In this document: positions 8,346 through 16,827 of the stretch, piece by piece
How positions within the stretch are numbered: position 1 is the first letter of the stretch
Layout of the letters: each line of letters begins with the position of its first letter
Source: Candidatus Microthrix parvicella Bio17-1
GTDB lineage: Bacteria > Actinomycetota > Acidimicrobiia > Acidimicrobiales > Microtrichaceae
Assembly (NCBI RefSeq): GCF_000299415.1
Contig: NZ_AMPG01000002.1
Coordinates: 124,001 to 188,000, forward strand
Direction of reading: 5' to 3'
DNA length: 64,000 bases
The notes under the pieces: generated by a model
What the model was told of the DNA's origin: nothing
Seen by the model: only the letters and a program-made list of their open reading frames with translations
The model's database searches: none
Made by a program: the position numbers and the translations under genes

Positions 8346-9480
8346 CCGTCAGGGTCGCCTCGCGCCCCAGGAACGCCCCATAGTCATTGGCCCGGCCTGC
8401 GAGCTGCTCGATCGTGTCGCCCCCCAGCGTCTCAAAGGGCAGGATCTTCACGCTGACCGCCCGTGAGGTGGCCGCACGGGACCACAACCCCACCACCTCA
8501 CCATCGACGACGACGATCGGCTTGAACATGCCGTTGCGGCCCGGCACCACCGCGTCCTGCCGATCGGGACTGATCACCGCGTCCCGACTGCGGTAACCCA
8601 GCAGGTACTCATCAAAGGGAGCCAACAGCAACGGCTCGGCCAGCGCCGCGTCCACCTCGGCGTCGGTGAGTCCGGCCAAACCGGCCCCCATCAACATCGT
8701 CTCGCCTGCGAGCTCCACCTGTTCCAGCGCAGAGCCTGCCCGCTCGATGGCAGCCCGCACATCTCCCATGGTCAGGTTGCCCCACCAGGCCAGGCACTGC
8801 GCCGTGGCGGGCCCCCGGGACTCGAAGTACCGGATGGCCACCTCCGCCAGTGCCTCGCTGCGATCGAGGCTGCGCCGCTGGTCGATCCACTCGTCGGCCA
8901 GCGCAAAGGTGTCGGTTCGACCTTTCGGTTCGGCGAACACGATCGTCATCGCCTCGGTGTGGTGGCGCAGGACATGCCCGGCCTGAGACCCGTCAAGGGG
9001 CACCCCGGCGGACGCGCAGGCCTCCACCAACGCCGGCCGGGTCATGACGCGTCCACCCGCCAACTCCCGTCGCAACACCTCGCCAACGGTCTCGACCATG
9101 GCCTCGGTCACGTCGAGCTGTGCACGTCGCTTCTTTGCTGCGACGTTGGAGCGCACCGACAGCAGGTCGGTGAGCCAGTGCAGATCCTCGGGTGCGGTGA
9201 CCTGAAGCGTGCCCCTCGACGGACGATTGCGCACGATGCGCCCGTCGGCCAGGTCCGAACGAATCATTGCCTCCGACGGCCGGTCGGGGGCCGTCGCGGA
9301 CCCCTCACGTGGGCCCCCGGCCCTGACCGAGAGTGCCCACAAAACGCCCAGGGGGTCCTGGGCCTGCATGGCCAGCATGCCGCGTGCCACCTCGGGCGCC
9401 GATGCCCACGGACGCGCGCCCGGTGCCAAACCCTGGTTTCGGAGGCGAAGCGCCCGAATGAGCCGGACCTCGGTGCCCAT
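8329..9480 (-). CDS. Winged-helix AlkZ-like (HTH_42) protein
   Basis: 383 residues of the PF06224 family, formerly called winged helix DNA-binding proteins and now including the AlkZ/YcaQ DNA glycosylases. Residues 38-43 read MQAQDP and give a Q-x-Q motif (Q39, Q41) like the catalytic QxQ of AlkZ enzymes, which remove interstrand crosslinks or bulky alkyl adducts. Later segments (ARYFESRGPATAQCLAWWGN-like, FDEYLLGYRSRDAVI, VLWSRA) fit the family's three winged-helix layout. Glycosylase activity is an inference, since many members are uncharacterised. The ATG at 9480 has no clear Shine-Dalgarno. Confidence 0.8.
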   Translation of the reverse strand: MGTEVRLIRALRLRNQGLAPGARPWASAPEVARGMLAMQAQDPLGVLWALSVRAGGPREGSATAPDRPSEAMIRSDLADGRIVRNRPSRGTLQVTAPEDLHWLTDLLSVRSNVAAKKRRAQLDVTEAMVETVGEVLRRELAGGRVMTRPALVEACASAGVPLDGSQAGHVLRHHTEAMTIVFAEPKGRTDTFALADEWIDQRRSLDRSEALAEVAIRYFESRGPATAQCLAWWGNLTMGDVRAAIERAGSALEQVELAGETMLMGAGLAGLTDAEVDAALAEPLLLAPFDEYLLGYRSRDAVISPDRQDAVVPGRNGMFKPIVVVDGEVVGLWSRAATSRAVSVKILPFETLGGDTIEQLAGRANDYGAFLGREATLTVTSTR

Positions 9481-9540
9481 CGTGTTAGCGACGAAGGGTT
9501 CGTGCCGCGGTCGGAGGCACGACCTGCTTGCCGGCGTCGT

Positions 9541-10479
9541 TCACGAGCGGACCTCATCGGGTGGACCGAGCGCCTGCAGAAGCGCCTCGAGCTCGGGTGC
9601 AAGTGCCGATTCGAACGACACGTGCTCGCCGTGTTCGGGGTGAACAAAGGCGAGCTGCGCCGCGTGAAGGAACGGTCGGTTCAACACATGACCGGCAAGC
9701 GGGCGCCCATAGGTGGGGTCACCGACCACGTACCAACCCAGCGAGGCCAGGTGCACCCTGATCTGATGTGTTCGCCCGGTCTCCAGGGCCAGGCCCAGCA
9801 GGCTGATGGCCGGTTCGTTCCAGGATGCGCTGAGCGAATAGTGGGTCACCGCATCGCGACCGGCCTGGGTGATGGTCATGCGCATCGGGTCCCGCCTGGA
9901 TCGCCCCACCGGCGCCTCGATCGTGCCCTGCGTGGTCTCCGGTCGGCCGTGGACCAATGCGACGTAGCGCCGGTCAACACGGTGCTCCGACATCGCCGCC
10001 ACCAGCGTGGTGTAGGCAGCCTGGGTGCGCGCCACCACCATCAGCCCGGACGTGTCCCGGTCCAGGCGGTGCACGATGCCGGGACGCTGCGACTCGCCGA
10101 CGTCCACCAACTCGGGGTATCGGGCCAGCAGCGCGTTGACCAGCGTGCCATCGGCATGCCCCGGGGCGGGATGCACCACCACCCCTGCGGGCTTGTCCAC
10201 CACCACGATCGAGTCGTCGCTGAACACCACGGTCAGGCCCAACTCGGCCTGGGCGGCAGGCGGGCGCTGCCCCGGGCTCACCTCGTGGTCCAGCGTCACC
10301 GTGTCGCCCTCGGTCACCCGACGACTCTTGGTGGTGACCACCTCGTCACCCAGGCTCACCTCACCGGCAGCGATCAGCGACGACGCCTCGGATCGGGAGC
10401 ACCCCAACAACATCGACACCACGCGGTCCAGGCGTTCGCCTTCGAGGGGCGCACCGACCGCGTGGACCTCCACGCTCAT
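9541..10479 (-). CDS. rluD: RluD/RluA-family 23S rRNA pseudouridine synthase
   Basis: 312 residues. An S4 RNA-binding domain occupies about residues 12-65 (ERLDRVVSMLLGCSRSEASSLIAAGEV). The catalytic domain carries GIVHRLDRDTSGLMVVA, where Asp140 is the expected nucleophile, and GRTHQIRVHLASLGWYVVGD. This family isomerises uridines in 23S rRNA. RluD proper modifies 1911/1915/1917, and the exact site here is an inference. The ATG at 10479 follows lspA by 22 nt. It is the last gene of the division/cell-wall supercluster, and lspA-rluD is a common actinobacterial and firmicute pairing. Confidence 0.92.
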   Translation of the reverse strand: MSVEVHAVGAPLEGERLDRVVSMLLGCSRSEASSLIAAGEVSLGDEVVTTKSRRVTEGDTVTLDHEVSPGQRPPAAQAELGLTVVFSDDSIVVVDKPAGVVVHPAPGHADGTLVNALLARYPELVDVGESQRPGIVHRLDRDTSGLMVVARTQAAYTTLVAAMSEHRVDRRYVALVHGRPETTQGTIEAPVGRSRRDPMRMTITQAGRDAVTHYSLSASWNEPAISLLGLALETGRTHQIRVHLASLGWYVVGDPTYGRPLAGHVLNRPFLHAAQLAFVHPEHGEHVSFESALAPELEALLQALGPPDEVRS

Positions 10480-10501
10480 GGGGCCACCGGCCCGGAACAA
10501 C

Positions 10502-11035
10502 TCATGCCTCGCCTCGATCGCGCCCGATGAGGAAGACCAGGGCCAGCGCGCCGCCGGTGATCGCCATGTCGGCCACGTTGAAGATGGGCCAGTTGGGCAA
10601 TCGCAGAAAATCGACCACCGAACCCGAGAACCAGCCGGACTCGGCTCGAAACACCCGGTCGGCCAGGTTGCCAATGGCACCGCCGACGACAAGACCCTGA
10701 ATGATGACGGCCGGCCATGAGCGGTAATGCCGGCCCGCCCACACCACGACGCCGACGATCACGATGGCAAGCACGGCGATCACCGAGCCCGAACCCGACC
10801 CCAGGCTGAACGCCGACCCGTCGTTGAAGGCCAGCGTCAACTTCAGCGGTCCAAGAAAGTCCCGGACGATGCCGGGCGCGAGGTTGTCGAGTGCCCACAC
10901 CTTGGTGATCCGATCGACGGCGACCACCAACGCCGCAACCGACGCTCCCACGGCGATGCGCGCAGCCACCGGGTGCGTCGCCTCCGCAGGCTGCTCCAGC
11001 GTGCCGCCGGATGATGCGTGCTCAGCGACGGCCAA
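10502..11035 (-). CDS. lspA: Lipoprotein signal peptidase (signal peptidase II)
   Basis: 177 residues with four hydrophobic segments. GGAIGNLADRVF and PIFNVADMAI contain the two aspartates of the intramembrane aspartyl protease. It cleaves prolipoproteins in front of the lipidated cysteine in the cytoplasmic membrane. A likely substrate is the GerMN lipoprotein at 42772. The start is uncertain. The TTG at 11035 would overlap the upstream DksA-like gene by 14 nt, and a GTG about 20 codons further in is an alternative. Confidence 0.92.
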   Translation of the reverse strand: MAVAEHASSGGTLEQPAEATHPVAARIAVGASVAALVVAVDRITKVWALDNLAPGIVRDFLGPLKLTLAFNDGSAFSLGSGSGSVIAVLAIVIVGVVVWAGRHYRSWPAVIIQGLVVGGAIGNLADRVFRAESGWFSGSVVDFLRLPNWPIFNVADMAITGGALALVFLIGRDRGEA

Positions 11036-11567
11036 ACCCGCCGACCTTGTGTTCCACCCGTTCGGTCGCCCACGGGATCGCCTCCAGGCGAGCACGCGGA
11101 ATGCGCATGCCGGACACGCGACAGATGCCGTAGGTACCCGCCTCGATCCGCTCCAGGGCGGCCTCGATCTGCTCGACCGCTGCGAGGGCCTGCTGGGACA
11201 AGGCCAGGTCGCGTTCGCGCTCCACCGCCACGCCGTCGCCCTCACCCGACTCCTCGTCAAACTGGGTGTCGCCCTGCTCGCGATTCTCCGTCAACGAGTC
11301 GGCCTCGGCCTGCAGAACCTCCGACTGGCGGAGGTAGGTGGCACGCTCGGAGACCAGCGCCTGGCGCTGAACCTCGATGAACTCATCGTCGAACGGGGGC
11401 TCCTCGGTGAGATCCGGGGCACCTGCGCGGGTGACGCGACTGACCACCGAGACAACCGGTGTGGGCTCGGCCGTGGTCGGCGCAGGCTGCTCGGCGGGAG
11501 CCTCCGTGCTTGCCGACTCCTTGGACGAGGCCTTCTTTGAGGACTTCGAGGATACTGAGGGGGCCAT
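11022..11567 (-). CDS. DksA/TraR-like protein with degraded zinc finger
   Basis: 181 residues. A Ser/Ala/Pro/Glu-rich N-terminus of about 50 residues precedes a coiled-coil region (DDEFIEVQRQALVSERATYL and the following heptads to LERIEAGTYG). The C-terminal segment aligns with the DksA zinc finger, but only one of the four cysteines remains. GICRVSGMRIPRARLEAIPW keeps Cys then Ser, and WATERVEHK has Arg and His where cysteines are expected. Zinc binding is doubtful. The family binds the RNA polymerase secondary channel. The ATG at 11567 has GGAG upstream, and the gene sits between divIVA and lspA. Confidence 0.85.
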   Translation of the reverse strand: MAPSVSSKSSKKASSKESASTEAPAEQPAPTTAEPTPVVSVVSRVTRAGAPDLTEEPPFDDEFIEVQRQALVSERATYLRQSEVLQAEADSLTENREQGDTQFDEESGEGDGVAVERERDLALSQQALAAVEQIEAALERIEAGTYGICRVSGMRIPRARLEAIPWATERVEHKVGGFGRR

Positions 11568-11633
11568 GTTGGTCTCCGAACGAGGCGTACTGAGGAGCCG
11601 ACAGACTAACCAGTTGGCGGAGCGACGGCCGGA

Positions 11634-13019
11634 CTACTTGCCAAAGAACCGGCGGAGACCCTTCTGATCCTCATCCTCGTCGTCGTGCGCAAACGCTGCA
11701 GGGTCCACCGAGAACGCTGCGTTTCCGGGCTGGTCGTCACCCAGATCGACGAACTCGACGCCCCCCGCCATGGGCTGGGACTCGACCGCCCAGGAGGGCG
11801 GAGGCTCGGGAAACGCGTCGTCGGCCACGTCAAAGCCCGGTGAGGTCTGCGGCACGATGCCCGTGGCTTCCTGGACGTTGTTGGGCACGTACGGCTGAGC
11901 CACCGGTGCGTCGACGGCGCCCGAGAAGGCCTGAAGCTGGTTGGGTGCCTCACCACCGTCGGCCCCCGATCCGTCATCGACATCAACCTCGTGATACTCG
12001 CCGGTGAGGTCGCTCGCCGGCGGGGCGTCGAACGTGTCAGTGGCGTCGGCGCCGGAGGAATCAAAGGTGTCCGCCGGTTCGGACGCTGCTTGTTCAACCT
12101 CGCGCGTCGGTGGGTCGTCCGTGGCCGAACCATCGTCACCCTCGTCGATGACGAGGTCGTCCCGCTCGGCCGGCTGCTCGGAAAGGGACGCATCGGCGGC
12201 AACGTCCTCGGTGGCCTCCAGGTCGGGCGACCAGCTGCCGGGCTGCCACTCCTCGGCCCGACCGGTGGGACCCGAGTCGCCTTCGACCCCGGTGTCGTCG
12301 GGTACGACCGAACCGGGGACCGGCGCTGCAACGCCCGTCGGCGCGGCGGGTGCCGTCAGCTCGAGTGTCGGGCGGAAGCGCAACTCGTCGGGATCGTCCA
12401 GCACCCGGCGCACCTCCTCGGCGAGGCGCTCCAGTACCGAGCGGTATTCGCCCACACGGCCCTCGAGGGAGTCGACGTCGTTGGCCAAGGCATCGGAGCG
12501 CTGCTCCTGCTCGCCGAGCACGCGTTCATAATCGGCGACCCGTGCGTCGTACTCATCCTCGGCGCGGCGGCGAGCGGCCACGAGCAGTTCGTCGGCCTCC
12601 CGACGAGCCTCCCCCTCCAACCGCTCGGCGGACGAGTGAGCGTCGGCCAGCAGCCGCTTGGCCTCCGACCCGGCCACCTCAACCGCAGTATCGGCCTCGG
12701 TCTTGGCCTCCGTCAGCATCTTCTCGGCCTGAGCGGTGGCGTCCGACTCGATCCGGTCGGCGGTTTCCTCGGCGGCCATGATCGTGCGGGTCGCCTTCAC
12801 CGCATCCGATTCCCTGGATGCCGGCGCCGGCGCCGAGCTCGCCCGGGTCGCATCCTCCTCCAGCTCGGCGACCCGTCGCTCCGCCTTACGAAGTTCGTAG
12901 CGCACCCGACCCAGTTCGGTACCGACCTGGCCCAGGAAGTCGTCGACCGCATCCTTGTCGAACCCCTTCAAGGCGTCGGGGAAATCGATCTCGGCGATCA
13001 GCTCTGGCGTGATGTCCAT
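11634..13019 (-). CDS. divIVA: DivIVA/Wag31-like polar growth protein
   Basis: 461 residues. The N-terminus MDITPELIAEIDFPDALKGF and DKDAVDDFLGQVGTEL form the membrane-curvature-binding DivIVA domain. A long coiled coil runs to about residue 230 (with heptads rich in Ala/Glu/Arg). The C-terminal half is acidic, low-complexity and probably disordered, ending in QKGLRRFFGK. DivIVA marks poles and septa and recruits cell-wall enzymes. Its place just after sepF and yggT is canonical for Gram-positives. The tail makes it longer than mycobacterial Wag31 (about 260 residues). Confidence 0.88.
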   Translation of the reverse strand: MDITPELIAEIDFPDALKGFDKDAVDDFLGQVGTELGRVRYELRKAERRVAELEEDATRASSAPAPASRESDAVKATRTIMAAEETADRIESDATAQAEKMLTEAKTEADTAVEVAGSEAKRLLADAHSSAERLEGEARREADELLVAARRRAEDEYDARVADYERVLGEQEQRSDALANDVDSLEGRVGEYRSVLERLAEEVRRVLDDPDELRFRPTLELTAPAAPTGVAAPVPGSVVPDDTGVEGDSGPTGRAEEWQPGSWSPDLEATEDVAADASLSEQPAERDDLVIDEGDDGSATDDPPTREVEQAASEPADTFDSSGADATDTFDAPPASDLTGEYHEVDVDDGSGADGGEAPNQLQAFSGAVDAPVAQPYVPNNVQEATGIVPQTSPGFDVADDAFPEPPPSWAVESQPMAGGVEFVDLGDDQPGNAAFSVDPAAFAHDDEDEDQKGLRRFFGK

Positions 13020-13027
13020 AACCGCCG

Positions 13028-13033
13028 ATCCTA
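13028..13033 (-). promoter_or_regulatory. Candidate -10 (TAGGAT) of divIVA, leaderless
   Basis: TAGGAT is 8 nt before the divIVA ATG at 13019, without a Shine-Dalgarno sequence. It could give divIVA its own leaderless transcript inside the supercluster. Confidence 0.45.
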
Positions 13034-13120
13034 CCGGAGCACCGAGGTGGTGCGACCCCAGCGCCAAAACGTCAGGTCGTCCGGCCCCGCGTCATCGCCG
13101 GTCGGCCGGTTTCACCCGAC

Positions 13121-13387
13121 TCAGACGCGACCCATCCCTCGGAGGAAACCCTGCAGAATCTGAATTCCGATGATCAGAATCAACGGCGACAGGTCGAGCG
13201 CCATCGATCCCACTCGCACGGGTGGGATCACCTTCCGAAGCGGCTCCATGGCCCAGTCGGTCGCGCGGCCGACGAGCTCACGGATCTGATCGATCACCCC
13301 GCCGCTGGGAGGAAACCAGCTGAGGATGATGCGGGCAAAAATCAGAATCAGAAAGACGGTGAGGAGGTTGTCGATCAGGGCGATCAT
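13121..13387 (-). CDS. YggT-family membrane protein
   Basis: 88 residues with two hydrophobic segments (IDNLLTVFLILIFARIILSW and LSPLILIIGIQILQGF) joined by a loop containing the family motif PLRKVIPPV. YggT proteins are small integral membrane proteins of unclear biochemical role, often between sepF and divIVA and linked genetically to division or osmotic tolerance. Gene order here is canonical. The start is the ATG at 13387. Confidence 0.9.
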   Translation of the reverse strand: MIALIDNLLTVFLILIFARIILSWFPPSGGVIDQIRELVGRATDWAMEPLRKVIPPVRVGSMALDLSPLILIIGIQILQGFLRGMGRV

Positions 13388-13415
13388 CGAGTTGCGCTCA
13401 GCGGAGCCGCTACCA

Positions 13416-14045
13416 CTAGGAACCGCCGCGCTGGGTCAGACGCCGCTTGTCGTCGTCGGATACCTCGACGTCGGTCGGCGTCAACAGGTAGACCTGCCCA
13501 CCCACCCGCTCCATCGTGCCGCCGAGCCCGTAACAGACCCCGCTGGCGAAATCGATCAACCGGCGGGAGAGATCACGATCTGCGGCCTCCAGGTTGACGA
13601 TCACCGGCTGCCGGCGCTTGAACACGTCGGCAATCTGCTGGGCCTCGTTGAACGAGTCCGGGGTGACCTTGTGGGGCTTCGAACTCACCGGAGCGGGCGG
13701 CGACGGGCGCACCACACTCCGCGGCCGACGCTCGTCCCGGGGTGGGACGGGCCGAGGTGCCGGCGGCATCTGCTGAGCACCTGGAGGGGGCCCACCGGCG
13801 CCGGGCAACATACGGACCACCCCGCCGTCGCTTGGTGCCGGTTCGGGCTCGTAGCCGTACTCCGGCTGCGGAGGCGCCACCGGTCGTCGCACCGGCTGCC
13901 CCTCAGGAGGCGGGCCCTGAGGCCGCACGCGCTGGGGACGAGGCGGGGCCGAATCGACCGGCTCGCGCTCTGGCTCAAAATCGTCATAGTCCTCGTCGGG
14001 TCCTAACCCGAGATAGGACATCGCATTACGCCACACCCCAGCCAT
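13416..14045 (-). CDS. sepF: Cell division protein SepF
   Basis: 209 residues. The N-terminal amphipathic start (MAGVWRNAMSYLGLG) serves as membrane anchor. A Pro/Arg/Glu-rich linker to about residue 110 follows, then the SepF domain (SFNEAQQIADVFKRRQPVIV, LIDFASGVCYGLGG and a closing VYLLTPTDVEV). SepF tethers FtsZ to the membrane and replaces FtsA in actinobacteria. No ftsA is present here. AAGGAG lies 7 nt before the ATG at 14045. Confidence 0.95.
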   Translation of the reverse strand: MAGVWRNAMSYLGLGPDEDYDDFEPEREPVDSAPPRPQRVRPQGPPPEGQPVRRPVAPPQPEYGYEPEPAPSDGGVVRMLPGAGGPPPGAQQMPPAPRPVPPRDERRPRSVVRPSPPAPVSSKPHKVTPDSFNEAQQIADVFKRRQPVIVNLEAADRDLSRRLIDFASGVCYGLGGTMERVGGQVYLLTPTDVEVSDDDKRRLTQRGGS

Positions 14046-14068
14046 AGCCGCTCCTTTCGGGAGGTAAG

Positions 14069-14785
14069 TCAAGCACGCGACGGCCCACCGTTGGCGGACC
14101 CTGGCCGCGATCCAAACAACATCGACCCGAGACGCACCGTGGTGGCACCCGCTGCGAGCGCAACATCGAGGTCGCCGCTCATGCCGATGCAACGCTCACG
14201 CAGGGCCAGCGCGTCGGCCTGGGCCACCAGCGAAGCGAACTCAGCCGCAGCGAGTTGTGGCGATCCCTCCGTGGCGACGCCCATGAGGCCCACGACGTCC
14301 AGGCCGGCCTCGGTGGCCTCGGCGACGAGCGGCTCCACCTCATCGGCCGTGCAACCCGCCTTGTTCGGATCCCCCGACAGATTGCGTTGAATCATGACGG
14401 TCCCTTCCGGGGACCACCGGGCAATGGTCCGCACCAACTTGGATCGATCGATGGTGTGCCACCAACCAAGCACCGGCGCCAACACCTTGACCTTATTCGA
14501 CTGCACGGGACCGATCATGTGCCAGCGAACCTCGATGCCCCGCTCGGCAAGGAACCCGGCCTTGCCCACGAGTTCCTGGGCGTAGTTCTCGCCGAGCTCC
14601 CGGTGACCGGCCAACGCGGCCGCCCATGCCGTCGAGGGCGGGTGGGACTTGCTGACGGCCACCACGCGCACCTCCCGACCGGCGGTGCGATCGAGGCGCT
14701 CCCGGACCAGGGCGGAACGCTCGGCGATCTGCTCGCTCAGCACGCGCACGTCCGGCGGCGGGCTCACGTTGGCGAGTTCGTTCAT
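14069..14785 (-). CDS. yggS: YggS-family PLP-homeostasis protein
   Basis: 238 residues. VRVVAVSKSHPP contains the lysine that binds pyridoxal phosphate, and GENYAQELVGKAG, RWHMIGPVQSNKV and GMSGDLDVALAAGATTVRLG are all conserved. The protein buffers and delivers PLP and has no known catalytic activity. It lies between ftsZ/pgeF and sepF, its usual Gram-positive location. The ATG overlaps the stop of pgeF by 4 nt. Confidence 0.95.
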   Translation of the reverse strand: MNELANVSPPPDVRVLSEQIAERSALVRERLDRTAGREVRVVAVSKSHPPSTAWAAALAGHRELGENYAQELVGKAGFLAERGIEVRWHMIGPVQSNKVKVLAPVLGWWHTIDRSKLVRTIARWSPEGTVMIQRNLSGDPNKAGCTADEVEPLVAEATEAGLDVVGLMGVATEGSPQLAAAEFASLVAQADALALRERCIGMSGDLDVALAAGATTVRLGSMLFGSRPGSANGGPSRA

Positions 14786-15543
14786 CGGGTTCTCCAGACA
14801 ATGCCGAGTTGGCGCATGCGCTCACCCCTGGCACGGTGAGAATAGTGGGAGCCCCCGCACGCCGTGCATGCCGGCGGTCCGGGTCGAAGCTGCACCTCGG
14901 CGCGTTGGCAGGCCGCAGCGACGGCGGCTCGCAGGTCGAGTGCCGCCGCCCCGGAATCGGTCACCGACCGCACAGTGGGGCCAAAGCGTCCGACCAGACG
15001 GTCGAGGTCGGCGTCGGCGAACTCGTAGCACTCCGGCCCAATGCACGGCCCGAGCACCGCCGAGAGGTGCGTGGCACCCATCGAACGCATCGACTCGGCC
15101 GTCGCCTCGACGATCCCGGCCTCAAGACCACTCCACCCGCCGTGGGCCGCGCCGATGACACCACCGTCGGTGGCTCCGTCGGACCACAGCACCACGGGGG
15201 CACAGTCGGCGGTGCGAACACCCAACCCCACATCGCACACTGAGGTCACCAGCGCGTCGGCGTGATGAGGCGACACGGCCCGACCAGACGGGTCGACGTC
15301 ATCGGCGCCCAACACGACCACCTGGTCGCCATGTACCTGGTGCACGGTGTGGATCGGCACACCCAGGGTTTCACCCAGGCGCGTCACGGCCTGCGGTGCC
15401 GCCTCGGAGAGATCACCTTGGGTCCGACCGGTGAAACACCAGCGGACCGCTCCGCCGTTCGACAGGTCAACCCCGTCGACGAACGGCCGATCAGCGGAGG
15501 AAGGAGGGAACGTCGAAGTCGTCGTCACCGTCGAGGAAATCAT
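14782..15543 (-). CDS. pgeF: PgeF/YfiH-family (laccase-domain) protein
   Basis: About 253 residues. It has [22 protein letters not shown] and AAHGGWSGL, whose His, Cys and His form the metal site of the family, and [12 protein letters not shown]. Members act as purine nucleoside phosphorylase-like enzymes, or in E. coli correct mis-incorporated residues in peptidoglycan precursors. The latter would fit this location after ftsZ. The start is unclear. The ATG at 15543 overlaps ftsZ by 53 nt, and a GTG at 15528 is an alternative. The gene overlaps yggS by 4 nt. Confidence 0.88.
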   Translation of the reverse strand: MISSTVTTTSTFPPSSADRPFVDGVDLSNGGAVRWCFTGRTQGDLSEAAPQAVTRLGETLGVPIHTVHQVHGDQVVVLGADDVDPSGRAVSPHHADALVTSVCDVGLGVRTADCAPVVLWSDGATDGGVIGAAHGGWSGLEAGIVEATAESMRSMGATHLSAVLGPCIGPECYEFADADLDRLVGRFGPTVRSVTDSGAAALDLRAAVAAACQRAEVQLRPGPPACTACGGSHYSHRARGERMRQLGIVWRTR

Positions 15544-16636
15544 CGTCGCCGAACACGTCGGCGATGGGCACCTCTCCGGGTGCCTGGGGGCGCTCCCTGG
15601 GGCCGGCCGGAGCCGGGGGCGCCGAGCCGGGACGGGCGGCCGGTGCGTTCTGGTCGGCTTGGACAGCGGGCGGAGACCCGCCGTCGTCCCAGCGCTCAAA
15701 CCCTGCGGCGATGACCGTGATACGAACCTCATCGCCCATCTCCTCATCCATGACCGTGCCGAAGATGATGTTGGCGTCGGGGTGAGCCACCTCGTGGATG
15801 ATCTCGGCCGCCTCGTTGACCTCGAAGATCGTCAGGTCCGAGCCACCGGAGATGTTCAACAGAATGCCGCGGGCACCCTCGATGGCCGCCTCCAGCAGGT
15901 GGGAGCTGATCGCCTGGCGGGCCGAATTGACAGCACGATTCTCACCGGTGCCGTAGCCGATACCCATCAGCGCCGAACCGGCGTCCGACATGATCATCTT
16001 CACGTCGGCAAAGTCGGTGTTGATCATGCCCGGGGTGGTGATCAGTTCGGTGATGCCCTGCACCCCCTGCAGCAGCACCTCGTCGGCCATCTTGAAGGCG
16101 TTCATCACCGACGTCTTCTCGTTGGCAACCGACAGCAGGCGGTCGTTGGGGATGACGATGAGGGTGTCGACCTTCTCCTTCAGCTTGGCGATGCCCTGGT
16201 CGGCCTGCACCGAGCGGCGACGCCCCTCGAAGGTGAACGGCCGGGTGACCACACCGATGGTGAGTGCACCCATCGACTTGGCCACATCGGCGATCACAGG
16301 AGCGGCACCGGTGCCGGTGCCACCTCCCTCGCCCGCCGTGATGAAGACCATGTCCGCCCCGCGGAGCGACTCCTCGATGTCGGTGCGATGATCCTCGGCC
16401 GCCTGGCGGCCGACCTCGGGATCCGAGCCGGCGCCCAGGCCACGGGTGAGCTCGCGACCGATATCCAGTTTCAGGTCGGCGTCGGACATCAGCAGTGCCT
16501 GCGCATCGGTGTTCACACCGATGAACTCCACGCCCTTCAGGCCGGCGTCGATCATGCGGTTCACCGCGTTGCAACCGGCGCCACCAACGCCGATCACCTT
16601 GATGACCGCCAGGTAGTTCTGCGGGTTGTGTGCCAT
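15491..16636 (-). CDS. ftsZ: Cell division GTPase FtsZ
   Basis: 381 residues. [16 protein letters not shown] at 13-28 and the tubulin signature GGGTGTG at 104-110 bind [23 protein letters not shown] is the T7-loop region. A variable Pro/Ala-rich linker leads to the conserved C-terminal peptide [11 protein letters not shown], which binds SepF and FtsW. FtsZ polymerises into the division ring. A 191-nt spacer with two inverted repeats separates it from ftsQ, so ftsZ probably has its own promoter. Confidence 0.98.
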   Translation of the reverse strand: MAHNPQNYLAVIKVIGVGGAGCNAVNRMIDAGLKGVEFIGVNTDAQALLMSDADLKLDIGRELTRGLGAGSDPEVGRQAAEDHRTDIEESLRGADMVFITAGEGGGTGTGAAPVIADVAKSMGALTIGVVTRPFTFEGRRRSVQADQGIAKLKEKVDTLIVIPNDRLLSVANEKTSVMNAFKMADEVLLQGVQGITELITTPGMINTDFADVKMIMSDAGSALMGIGYGTGENRAVNSARQAISSHLLEAAIEGARGILLNISGGSDLTIFEVNEAAEIIHEVAHPDANIIFGTVMDEEMGDEVRITVIAAGFERWDDGGSPPAVQADQNAPAARPGSAPPAPAGPRERPQAPGEVPIADVFGDDDFLDGDDDFDVPSFLR

Positions 16637-16693
16637 GGGAGCTCAGTCCTCCTGAGGTGAACCGACCGGGTGTGCCCGAGCGGCCGACTGGAT

Positions 16694-16755
16694 TCCCGTG
16701 CGGGAACCAGCGCGTGGGTTCATTATTTCATGTCCACCACCTGGAACTGGTGGAC
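16694..16755. promoter_or_regulatory. Two perfect inverted repeats upstream of ftsZ
   Basis: The ftsQ-ftsZ spacer (16637-16827) holds TTCCCG-TG-CGGGAA at 16694-16707. It also holds GTCCACCA, an 8-nt loop and TGGTGGAC at 16732-16755. Between them is a locally AT-rich stretch (minus strand ATGAAATAATGAA) that could contain a -10 element. Either repeat could be an operator for ftsZ, or the larger one an RNA hairpin ending ftsQ transcription. No U-tract follows. Confidence 0.55.
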
Positions 16756-16827
16756 CCGTGGCGACGGTCACAACACGGTCGGGTTCGCTGCCGGCGCCAC
16801 GGTGCGCCAACGGTGCGGACGCCGGCC

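Noticed and set aside
8959-10530. A 523-codon plus-strand frame
   Set aside because: It crosses two well-supported minus-strand genes (AlkZ-like and rluD) and has no domains.
15347-16660. A 437-codon plus-strand frame opposite ftsZ
   Set aside because: Antisense shadow of a perfectly conserved FtsZ. There is no recognisable domain and no start signal.
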